From: Candidatus Thorarchaeota archaeon
Lineage (GTDB): Archaea > Asgardarchaeota > Thorarchaeia > Thorarchaeales > Thorarchaeaceae
DNA length: 12,648 bases
Assembly (NCBI GenBank): GCA_016840385.1
Contig: JAEOSL010000102.1
Coordinates: 1-12,648 of the forward strand
Direction of reading: 5' to 3'
A program made the translations under genes and the position numbers. Each line of letters opens with the position of its first letter. Within the stretch, counting starts at the first letter, position 1. The notes under the pieces are model-generated. The model saw nothing but the letters and a program-made list of their open reading frames with translations, did no database searches and had not been told where the DNA came from. This document shows positions 6,356 through 12,648 of the stretch, piece after piece.

Positions 6356-7927
6356 TTGACAGAAGATATCTTATCTGAACAATGCCAATCCTGCAAAAAC
6401 AGCAGAGCGACTCACATCTGTGAGGATTGTGGAGTTGTCCTTTGCACAGATTGCCTTAGTAATAGGTCAAACGAGTACACTGTATGCGGTGACTGTCATC
6501 ATTCTTTGGGAGAATCCGTCCCAGGTGAGAGATTTGAAACGTGTCCAGAGTGCGAGTCGGTTAATCTCACTAAAGGTAAGAGAACTGTAGATATTTGCTC
6601 ACGATGTCATTCGCCAAGGGTTTCTGGACTTGAGGATAAGAGACGATCGCTTGCACTTGATATGCGTCATGCAATAATGGCAATTCAATATGGCCATACC
6701 AAACTGAGAGAATTCAGTAACAAGATGGTTACAACGAAGCGACTGTTGGTTTCTTTACGAATGGCAAATTTCCTTCACTATAAATGGATAGAGGAAAAAA
6801 TTGAAGGAATTCAAGATGAACTTCCCGCAATCAAGAATCGTGTAGGTAGTCAAGCTGAGATTGTTGCAAGAAAAATGGCAGCAGAAACGAAGAGCTTTGT
6901 AGACTACAATCGATGGAAACCATCACAGTTTCCATACATCGAGGGAATAACAAATAGGATCACTGAACTGGGTATCTACTACAAGCGAAATGTAGATGAA
7001 TCACTTGAGCCGCTACGTGCAACCTTGACAGAAGTTAGAAGACAATTAGATGGTCTTGATTATTACAAGAATCAATTCGCAGAATTCTATGAGCACAATC
7101 AACTCTCTGTTGGTGAACTTCCAGTTTGTGCACTCCCAGATGTCAAGGTTACAGGAAGTGATTTCCTCAAGAATGACAAAGCATGTGGAACACTCTTTGT
7201 AACAAACAAGAGATTCATCTTTGTAGCAGAAATCGGAAGAGTCCGCAGAAAGATGGAAACTATCTTTGATTTTCCACTGGTATATCTGAAATCCATTGAG
7301 GAGGATGGTCGATTCCGTAAACGCCTAGTTCTCAAGTTGAAGCAGGGTGATGTCAAGATATCTTGCACCGACCAAACAAAGAAGGTATTTCCAGATTATG
7401 TTGAAATTGCCCGAAAATTCGACAGATACATCCAGACAGATATGCAGAGAGTTCGGAAACTAGAACAGAATGAGATTAGCATAAGTGATGTCAGACTCAA
7501 AATCGAAGGTATGGTATATTCGCTCCTATCAACTAATCAGAGGCCAGAAGAACCAGTTTCAAGATCACGTGACCCATTCCAGGCTCCATCATGGACTCAA
7601 CCAACACCCGGAAGTTATGATATCCCGATAGGAAGCGGATATTCTTCACCTGATTCATTCAGAAGAGAACTGGAACGTGAAGTTGGACGTCGAGAGCCAG
7701 CAGGTAGGTATGAACCTTCATACCGAACAAATGCATCCCTAGACACTCTCAAGAGAGATGCAGAATCAATTCATGGAGCAATTAAAGAGACCGTACACCT
7801 ATTGCGAGATGGGCGACTTGTAGCTGAAGATTTCATCCGTAGGTATAAAGATCTCATGAGAAACTCTTACTATACTAGACGAGAGATCGAGCGACAGTCG
7901 AGGGATACTAGAGAAAAACTCTGGTAA
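6356..7927 (+). CDS. Zinc-finger, coiled-coil and GRAM/PH-like domain protein beside ESCRT-III
   Basis: The 523-residue protein starts at TTG. Residues 10-47 hold four CxxC pairs (C10/13, C22/25, C30/33, C44/47) spaced like a cross-braced B-box or FYVE-type finger; HICEDCGVVLCTDC resembles both. A zinc ribbon follows (C63/66, C81/84). Residues about 90-245 are highly charged and helical, probably coiled coil. Around 255-360 is a GRAM/PH-like domain: GTLFVTNKRFIFVAEIG (278 on) matches the GRAM strand pattern. Residues about 390-440 are rich in Pro, Ser and Gly and probably disordered; the last 70 form a charged helix. No signal peptide or membrane span is seen, so it is cytoplasmic and may bind membranes through the GRAM part. 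It is convergent with ESCRT-III, stops one base apart. Eukaryotic Vps36 also combines a PH-like (GLUE) domain with zinc fingers in some species; that comparison is only an analogy. Function is inferred from layout. Confidence 0.7.
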   Translation: MTEDILSEQCQSCKNSRATHICEDCGVVLCTDCLSNRSNEYTVCGDCHHSLGESVPGERFETCPECESVNLTKGKRTVDICSRCHSPRVSGLEDKRRSLALDMRHAIMAIQYGHTKLREFSNKMVTTKRLLVSLRMANFLHYKWIEEKIEGIQDELPAIKNRVGSQAEIVARKMAAETKSFVDYNRWKPSQFPYIEGITNRITELGIYYKRNVDESLEPLRATLTEVRRQLDGLDYYKNQFAEFYEHNQLSVGELPVCALPDVKVTGSDFLKNDKACGTLFVTNKRFIFVAEIGRVRRKMETIFDFPLVYLKSIEEDGRFRKRLVLKLKQGDVKISCTDQTKKVFPDYVEIARKFDRYIQTDMQRVRKLEQNEISISDVRLKIEGMVYSLLSTNQRPEEPVSRSRDPFQAPSWTQPTPGSYDIPIGSGYSSPDSFRRELEREVGRREPAGRYEPSYRTNASLDTLKRDAESIHGAIKETVHLLRDGRLVAEDFIRRYKDLMRNSYYTRREIERQSRDTREKLW

Positions 7928-7928
7928 A

Positions 7929-8546
7929 TTACATCCCTAATTGGCGTTCAAGTGATCGAATATCATCCTCTAAGGATTCAACATCACTGAGTGGTTTCTT
8001 AATAGCTGGAGCTTCACCAAGTCCAGCTTCAGCATCTATCTCCTGCATCGCTTCAGAAAGATCGTCTGAACTCACTTCCATTGTAGAATCAAGGGCATCA
8101 TCAGAGATACTGGCTTCAATTTCGAATTCTTCAAGTCGACGTGCAATCTCGTCAACATTAGCAACAACCTTGGTTGCATCAGAAGAATCTCCAAGCATTC
8201 CCAGAATCTTTGCGACTTCTTGAAGTGCTAGTTGGGTCTTTGCTGAAGTTTGAGCTCTGTTTAGGTGAGCAAGAATCTTCAGGATTTGGAGCCGTGATTT
8301 GTCAACTGAAAGGGCATATTTCCGAAAACGTAGCATCTCTGTTGCATATGTCTTGAAGGCTTCTGATTGCCCGCCTTTTCTTGCACGGACTGCTCTTGCC
8401 TTTGTATCACGTTCTTCTTTCTCAAGTTTATTTCGTTGACGTGCAAGTTGTTTGCTGAGAATACGGAGTCGACTGGAAATCTCTCCTACGTCAGGTTTTT
8501 TCTTTCCCCAGGCAAATGCTTTTCTAATTGATGGCAAGAGTTTCAC
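7929..8546 (-). CDS. ESCRT-III (Snf7/CHMP-like) membrane-remodelling protein
   Basis: The 205-residue product has the layout of ESCRT-III subunits: a short N-terminal amphipathic segment (LLPSIRKAFAWGKKK), a long basic helical core (about 17-110, rich in Lys and Arg), an acidic C-terminal half (about 130-185), and a terminal helix DVESLEDDIRSLERQLGM resembling the MIM1 motif that binds the Vps4 MIT domain. In the known family, subunits polymerise on membranes and are removed by Vps4 for membrane cutting; Asgard archaea have homologues. Vps4 and ESCRT-I/II genes are not in the window. The start is GTG at 8546, and the in-frame triplets upstream are ACG and then the TGA of the TnpB-like gene, so no longer form is possible. 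There is no ribosome binding site before the GTG, and the usual promoter position is occupied by the neighbouring coding sequence. The N-terminus is complete, so the protein seems intact although its control region has been displaced. Confidence 0.85.
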   Translation of the reverse strand: MKLLPSIRKAFAWGKKKPDVGEISSRLRILSKQLARQRNKLEKEERDTKARAVRARKGGQSEAFKTYATEMLRFRKYALSVDKSRLQILKILAHLNRAQTSAKTQLALQEVAKILGMLGDSSDATKVVANVDEIARRLEEFEIEASISDDALDSTMEVSSDDLSEAMQEIDAEAGLGEAPAIKKPLSDVESLEDDIRSLERQLGM

Positions 8547-8549
8547 CGT

Positions 8550-10712
8550 TCATTGTAAATTGGACAAACTTGGACATAAGTCCTTTGCCCTTCCAGGAAC
8601 GACACTGGAATCTTGAACATAAATTATATTTCTTGCTGCATTGATGTCTGCATGGAAGTGCTCCTCACACTTCTCACAGTAGAAGTACTCACCACCCTTC
8701 CTCTCTGTGGTGGAGGTCTCATCTACTACACGTACTCCTCTCTCTCCACACACATGACAGGTCTGAGAAGTGTACCTTGGGTTCACTGTCCACACACTAT
8801 ACTTACTGTGTCCCAGTGATTCCCGCATGTAGCGAACAGTGTCGATGATCTTCCCCCACAGGTTCGAGGAGAGATTATACGACAGGGCCCTTGAACCAGC
8901 GTGGGCTTGATAGCTCCGCAGGTCCTCGAAGAACAACTTCTTCACCCGGTGCTCCTCGCAGAACCACACTGTTTTTGAGGCCACCTGGCGGGCAATCTCA
9001 CGGTCAAGACGACGAACTTTTTTCCACAACGCTGTGATATGTCTATCGTGACGATGGACCGACGTTGGATAACTCTGTCCTGACCGTTTGTTGTCCCAGT
9101 TGTTCTTCTTCAATGTCACTTCTGAAGTGAGTGTGTAAGCATGTTTTCTGATTCTCTCTCGCTTTTCCACCAAATGTCCCACTGTGATGAGAAGGTCCTC
9201 AAAGGACTTTTCTTTCTCCACAGAAAGTGCCACTGGTGCACGAAGTCCCCTGTCAACCCCTGCTTTGGTCGTGTACTCCCGTTCTCCAAAGACTGTTGAG
9301 CTCACTGTACCACTAGGCGAGAGGAAGGGGATCTGGACAGTGACCTTGTGACCTCTCAAGAGAAGGCGTGGTGGTGCACTTCTTCGTGAACCTTTCAAGG
9401 TCTTGACCTGCTCTTGAAGTCTGGCTATCTCCTCAGGGTCTGTGCCCTTGCGCTGTCTCAACTTTGCTAACTTGTGTGCAGTGTGCTGGAACTGAATTGT
9501 GTTCATTAATTGCTGATGCATATCGTCAAACTTTGCAGCTCGAAAGGTCAGACTCTCAGCCCGATAGACCTGCCTGTTCTCTCTGGCGCTCTCTGCCTTT
9601 CTTCTATCCTTGCTGGCAGCGCGAGGCAACCAGTCAAGGAAACGAAAGGAGAGGGTCTTTGTCTTGTGCGGGGAATCTTCATGATGATTTCCATCGATTC
9701 CCGGTGGAAGTTTAAGATGGAGAAGTATCTCATTCTCTTGTTCATTATCAAGAGTGAACCAGTATCCCTGCCCTGTGGAGTTCTCGGTACTAGCAGAGAA
9801 ATCAAGACTATAACTTCTAAGCTGCGGATTAGTAAAGGGATAACCCTTCTTCACCCAGTGTTCAACAAGTTGTGTAACAATACCATAAACTTGCTGATAC
9901 TCGGCGGAGTTATTCTTCAGAAGTAAAGCAACCTTCTTACGCTGTCGTGCTCTCCAACCAATCTTGAGAACCAGAGTATCTAGGATATGTCTATCAATAG
10001 CAAGGCGGACCTGTCTGAGTACACCCATAGTATAATGATAGCCCGACCCATTGTTCTTGGTTGACTCACAGGAATCTCGAACTTTTCTGATCAGAAAAGA
10101 AGGAATCCGTTTTCTTCTCAGAAGTGTAAGTGTGTCTTGTGGGGAGGACTCAAGATATTTCAGTGCAGCTGTAAGCAACTGCCTCCGGGTCCAGTCAGCA
10201 AGGAGCATTCTTCCTGTCTGTTCGAGGACATTCCGGTGAAGGCGTTCAAAGACAAGTTCCTTGATTTCCTCATTGTGTTCATAACAGAGGTCCTTCTCTC
10301 TTCTGAGTAGAGTGTATGCTCTTCCCTTGTATTCTGCTAGTTCTTTTCCCAGTTTCTCAACTCGTTTCGGACTGGAATATATCCGTGAGAGAAGGAGGTT
10401 GACAGCTTCTGTGTAATTACCAAAATGAAGTATGAGAGTTTCAAGGTCTATGTCCTTTACCTTCTTGCCAGTTCCTTTGACAATAGATGAAATATCAACG
10501 GTTCCCTTCCTATCCCTTCTGTAAGTTGGGTCGGGTAACCTTCCTTTTCCTTTCCGAGAAACAACCCTTTCCACAGAGTTCAGAGAGAACGATTCCACAA
10601 GATATGACGTTCTAGAAAACACATTATATTTGCCAGTCATTGAGTTATGCTTTGGCTTTGGTTTAGACCTCTGCCCCTGCTTCCAGGACTGGCACTGGAT
10701 ATCTTGTGTCAT
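8550..10712 (-). CDS. Large TnpB/Cas12-like RuvC nuclease
   Basis: I choose ATG at 10712, seven bases after AGAGG (10724-10720), giving 720 residues; an upstream in-frame TTG at 10730 would put that site inside the gene. The C-terminal third has the whole TnpB-type RuvC core: GVDRGLRAPVALS with Asp487, KLFFEDL with Glu596, and HADINAARN with Asp689. The target-nucleic-acid-binding zinc finger sits between the last two (C652/C655 and C679/C682), with a spacer of 23 residues. All three catalytic acids and four cysteines are present. Ordinary TnpB is about 400 residues with RuvC-I near residue 190; here almost 490 residues precede it, closer to compact Cas12 or Fanzor-size proteins. TnpB and Cas12 are RNA-guided DNA nucleases. 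No CRISPR array or TnpA accompanies it. G+C is higher than in neighbours (35/60 at 8941-9000 against 26/60 at 7081-7140), fitting transfer. Confidence 0.85.
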   Translation of the reverse strand: MTQDIQCQSWKQGQRSKPKPKHNSMTGKYNVFSRTSYLVESFSLNSVERVVSRKGKGRLPDPTYRRDRKGTVDISSIVKGTGKKVKDIDLETLILHFGNYTEAVNLLLSRIYSSPKRVEKLGKELAEYKGRAYTLLRREKDLCYEHNEEIKELVFERLHRNVLEQTGRMLLADWTRRQLLTAALKYLESSPQDTLTLLRRKRIPSFLIRKVRDSCESTKNNGSGYHYTMGVLRQVRLAIDRHILDTLVLKIGWRARQRKKVALLLKNNSAEYQQVYGIVTQLVEHWVKKGYPFTNPQLRSYSLDFSASTENSTGQGYWFTLDNEQENEILLHLKLPPGIDGNHHEDSPHKTKTLSFRFLDWLPRAASKDRRKAESARENRQVYRAESLTFRAAKFDDMHQQLMNTIQFQHTAHKLAKLRQRKGTDPEEIARLQEQVKTLKGSRRSAPPRLLLRGHKVTVQIPFLSPSGTVSSTVFGEREYTTKAGVDRGLRAPVALSVEKEKSFEDLLITVGHLVEKRERIRKHAYTLTSEVTLKKNNWDNKRSGQSYPTSVHRHDRHITALWKKVRRLDREIARQVASKTVWFCEEHRVKKLFFEDLRSYQAHAGSRALSYNLSSNLWGKIIDTVRYMRESLGHSKYSVWTVNPRYTSQTCHVCGERGVRVVDETSTTERKGGEYFYCEKCEEHFHADINAARNIIYVQDSSVVPGRAKDLCPSLSNLQ
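8551..8583 (-). ncRNA. Candidate 3' end of an omega-RNA / element right end
   Basis: Within the last codons of the nuclease gene lies a 4-bp hairpin (GGAC 8572-8575 with GTCC 8580-8583, four-base loop) and a 7-base direct repeat TTGGACA at 8560-8566 and 8570-8576 (plus-strand reading, period 10). In TnpB elements the guide RNA scaffold is made from the 3' end of tnpB and the element's right end, and guide bases follow directly. The tail residues here (AKDLCPSLSNLQ) look unconstrained, as expected if RNA structure sets the sequence. The stem is short, so this is suggestive only. Confidence 0.3.
8560..8576 (+). repeat. Two copies of TTGGACA, period 10
   Basis: The copies at 8560-8566 and 8570-8576 are identical and separated by AAC. 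They sit at the junction of the nuclease gene with ESCRT-III. Possible part of the element end, or chance. Confidence 0.5.
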
Positions 10713-10744
10713 CGTCTTTCCTCTGAACAATAATTCTTGAGATA

Positions 10745-10753
10745 CTATATAAA
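10745..10753 (-). promoter_or_regulatory. Probable TATA box for the TnpB-like gene
   Basis: The minus strand reads TTTATATAG. A start site 25 bases downstream falls near 10720, close to the AGAGG site and the ATG at 10712. A second AT-rich stretch at 10761-10770 is less well placed. Confidence 0.5.
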
Positions 10754-10801
10754 CTACACATTATATTTAACAAGATTAGTAGTGACGAGTACTATTTAAC
10801 C

Positions 10802-10834
10802 TCCTATTTCTTTCTAATTCGGCTCCTAATTCTA
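10802..10834 (+). repeat. Imperfect 11-base direct repeat between the divergent genes, possible operator
   Basis: CTCCTATTTCT (10802-10812) and CTCCTAATTCT (10824-10834) differ at one base and start 22 bases apart, about two turns of the helix, on the same face. They lie midway between the two divergent promoters, a place suited to a shared regulator. In AT-rich, pyrimidine-rich DNA this may also arise by chance. Confidence 0.35.
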
Positions 10835-10865
10835 TATCTTATTCTCAAAATACTCTACAAATTAC

Positions 10866-10873
10866 TTATAAAG
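10866..10873 (+). promoter_or_regulatory. Probable TATA box for the PD-(D/E)XK gene
   Basis: TTATAAAG, about 30 bases before the ATG at 10900, predicts a start site around 10895. The mRNA would be leaderless or nearly so, which fits the lack of a ribosome binding site. Confidence 0.5.
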
Positions 10874-10899
10874 AACGACCAATTTAGATAAATATAGAG

Positions 10900-12648
10900 A
10901 TGAAAGCCACAAGATTCCCTCTCCACCCCGGGAAGGTTCTCACCAGATCATTGAAACTTGGGCTATCTGCAACAGCATACCTAGCGAAGACTCGGACTAC
11001 CAAGGCCACGAAACATCTGTATGAAGGTGGAAAGGGATGCAAAGGAATCAGGAATATCCTTAGAGAGGGGCAAGAGAACTATTACAAATCTATGAAAGAA
11101 GGAAGACCAGATGCTTCTCACTTACAAAAGAAAGAGAACAACGTCCGACGTAATCATCACAAGATAGTCTTCAACACATCAGTACCCTATGGGAATGTTG
11201 AGACCAAGCGCAAGCGACGGAAGGAAGATCGTAAGTACATCAATAATCTCGCAGATTACTTTGGGGCTATCCTCCGAACTCTCGGAGCGGAGAAGTTTCA
11301 GTTTCAACCGCCTATGAAGACCTACACGGACCAGGGCGAAGTGAAGTGGGTCTATCCCGGGAACACTCGTATCCCAGAGTTTGCACCACAACATATAGCT
11401 GCTGAACTGGACTTTGTAGACATGATTCGACCTCATGGACTCGAACTCATCCGCCAATGCCTGAAGTACTCTGTCCCAATGAGGGATGCAAGGAGGTATC
11501 TCGATGAACTTGTTCGACGACTCACTCCCTTTTTAGAGCAGGTATATTCAGAACAGACGAAGATAGAGTCGGGATTTGTAAGAGGGAGTACAAAGGTTCT
11601 CAGAGAAGTTGTAGAAGAAATCCGTGCCAGGCACGGAGGGACTAATGGATACCCACTCTCCATCACAGGGGAGGTTTATCGAACCCTAAAAGAGAGATAC
11701 ATGATAGAATCCCTCAGGAACTCTAACTCCAAAGAGCGAATCGATTCATCCGAGATTTTGATCAAAGAGAAGTCATTCAATGCCAACTCCAGGTTCCCGT
11801 ATCTGGCTTCCTTTTTCGCTTACCTTGCAGATGGGTGTGATATCAAGTCAAATAGTAATTGGGAGAAACCAGTTACCAAACTACGAGAGTTGACCAAGAA
11901 GAAGACCATTGGTCGTGATGATGCCAAGTATATCATGAAGGACCTGCTGGAATTCAGTCGTCAGAGGGGGACCTCATTCCATGACTTTATCACCAGTGCT
12001 GAGTTCACCACGCGGCCTTTCACTCTACCAAATGTGTTCAGATATGGAGATGAGATGGTCACAGAGAAGTCCGAGTTCCTCATTGTCTGTGAGGTGCCCA
12101 TAGCAGAGGGTCGAGGAAGAGTAGATGTTATTCTCTTCAGACGAAAGAGACTCTCACGAGCTGATAACGCTCATATCGAGTACATCTGGGAACCGGGTAT
12201 GGTCATTGAGGTCAAAACTCGTTGCTTCTTCAATTTGGACTTGTATGCTACGTTCACAAAATCAAAGGACCGCAGTCGACGTGTCCTTGAACACACGAAA
12301 GAGCTCAGAAGGTCCGATGATGCTGAATGGAAACAGGTGATTGCTGCAACACCAATTGACTATGAGCGTGAACAGCTAGCAGCCTACGAGAAAGAGATTA
12401 TCGCCAGCTACAGACAGTATGCCAAGAGAGACCTCACCCCACCAACAGATCTCATGAAGGGAGTACTTGTTGTGGACCTGAAGGAGCACTGGGAACTCCT
12501 TCGTGACAACATCAAGGAGCTGGTTGTAAAGGCCTATTGTAGGTCAGACGAAGCTACTCTCTCCAAGAGAGAACATTTCCATTATGACCCCGAGGAAAAG
12601 GACCTACGGATGGGGCTCGTTGTCTTCAGTGACACAGAGGAAAGAGTA
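10900..12648 (+). CDS. PD-(D/E)XK nuclease-domain protein, C-terminus cut by the window edge
   Basis: From ATG at 10900 the frame is open for 583 codons to the edge of the window, without a stop. Residues about 394-440 form a PD-(D/E)XK-type core: an acidic helix region (EMVTEKSEF, CEVPIAEG), GRVDVILF with Asp409, and VIEVKTR with Glu437 and Lys439. The D-x27-ExK spacing and the hydrophobic strands around both motifs fit the restriction-endonuclease-like fold. The first 120 residues are very basic (for example KRKRRKEDRK), suggesting nucleic acid binding; 170-360 is mainly helical with no family I recognise. After the core, about 145 more residues continue past the window. It is divergent from the TnpB-like gene, 187 bases from its start codon, with an AT-rich gap and its own TATA box. 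Likely a DNA-cutting enzyme of a mobile element or defence locus; the exact role is unknown. A helicase or other domain could follow outside the window. Confidence 0.7.
   Translation, partial: MKATRFPLHPGKVLTRSLKLGLSATAYLAKTRTTKATKHLYEGGKGCKGIRNILREGQENYYKSMKEGRPDASHLQKKENNVRRNHHKIVFNTSVPYGNVETKRKRRKEDRKYINNLADYFGAILRTLGAEKFQFQPPMKTYTDQGEVKWVYPGNTRIPEFAPQHIAAELDFVDMIRPHGLELIRQCLKYSVPMRDARRYLDELVRRLTPFLEQVYSEQTKIESGFVRGSTKVLREVVEEIRARHGGTNGYPLSITGEVYRTLKERYMIESLRNSNSKERIDSSEILIKEKSFNANSRFPYLASFFAYLADGCDIKSNSNWEKPVTKLRELTKKKTIGRDDAKYIMKDLLEFSRQRGTSFHDFITSAEFTTRPFTLPNVFRYGDEMVTEKSEFLIVCEVPIAEGRGRVDVILFRRKRLSRADNAHIEYIWEPGMVIEVKTRCFFNLDLYATFTKSKDRSRRVLEHTKELRRSDDAEWKQVIAATPIDYEREQLAAYEKEIIASYRQYAKRDLTPPTDLMKGVLVVDLKEHWELLRDNIKELVVKAYCRSDEATLSKREHFHYDPEEKDLRMGLVVFSDTEERV

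Larger units (their letters stand above)
8550..10770 (-). mobile_element. Probable TnpB-type insertion; outer limit uncertain
   Basis: The RuvC nuclease gene ends three bases before the ESCRT-III start, differs in base composition, and belongs to a family carried by IS200/IS605 and IS607-type elements. One boundary must lie at about 8547-8560. The other is not visible: it may be in the AT-rich gap at 10731-10899 (TnpB-only element), or beyond 12648 if the PD-(D/E)XK gene belongs to the same element. I found no obvious terminal inverted repeat or target duplication, which agrees with IS200/IS605-type elements, as these have neither. Confidence 0.45.

Noticed and set aside
9464..9926. Plus-strand readings of 83 and 138 codons opposite the TnpB-like gene
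   Set aside because: They are antisense to a gene with a complete set of catalytic motifs and show no features of their own.
11179..11666. Minus-strand readings opposite the PD-(D/E)XK gene
   Set aside because: The plus-strand frame is open for 583 codons with a nuclease motif and its own TATA box; the minus-strand readings are shadows.
8550..12648. CRISPR array or Cas adaptation genes accompanying the Cas12-like protein
   Set aside because: No regularly spaced repeats are visible and no Cas1, Cas2 or Cas4-like gene is recognised; the PD-(D/E)XK protein lacks the Cas4 cysteine cluster in the part seen.

Overview
The window most likely comes from an Asgard archaeon. The clearest sign is an ESCRT-III (Snf7-like) protein at 7929-8546, a eukaryote-like membrane-remodelling protein typical of that group. 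Beside it, convergent, lies a zinc-finger, coiled-coil and GRAM/PH-like protein that looks like a eukaryote-style adaptor. Archaeal TATA boxes, near-leaderless starts, and GTG and TTG starts behind GGAGGT-type ribosome binding sites also fit. I cannot assign the lineage within Asgard (Thorarchaeota-like is a guess). Neighbouring genes are moderately AT-rich; the right third is visibly richer in G+C.

Layout, left to right. (1) Positions 1-2614, minus strand: tldD followed by tldE. Together they encode the two-subunit TldD/TldE metalloprotease; tldE runs off the left edge. A small four-helix membrane protein (2714-3211) precedes them on the same strand. (2) Positions 3343-5855, plus strand: an ABC export operon read from a divergent promoter region. 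It holds a truncated duplicate of the ATPase gene, a complete ATPase, an ABC-2 type six-helix permease, and a bitopic accessory protein with an extracytoplasmic domain. The genes overlap or nearly abut. (3) Positions 5856-6355: a 500-base gap holding a run of short hairpins with stable tetraloops, a candidate structured RNA of unknown class. (4) Positions 6356-8546: the zinc-finger/GRAM protein and ESCRT-III, tail to tail with one base between their stop codons. (5) Positions 8550-12648: a probable mobile or accessory region. A 720-residue TnpB/Cas12-like RuvC nuclease, far longer than ordinary TnpB, ends three bases before the ESCRT-III start. It is divergent from a large PD-(D/E)XK nuclease-domain protein that is still open at the right edge.

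The left two thirds look like chromosomal housekeeping and membrane-biology genes. The right third looks acquired. The most notable point is the junction: the TnpB-like gene ends exactly at the ESCRT-III start, leaving ESCRT-III without a promoter or ribosome binding site of its own in the usual place. A TnpB omega-RNA made from this end would carry the ESCRT-III start region as its guide. No CRISPR array, tRNA, rRNA or TnpA transposase is visible.
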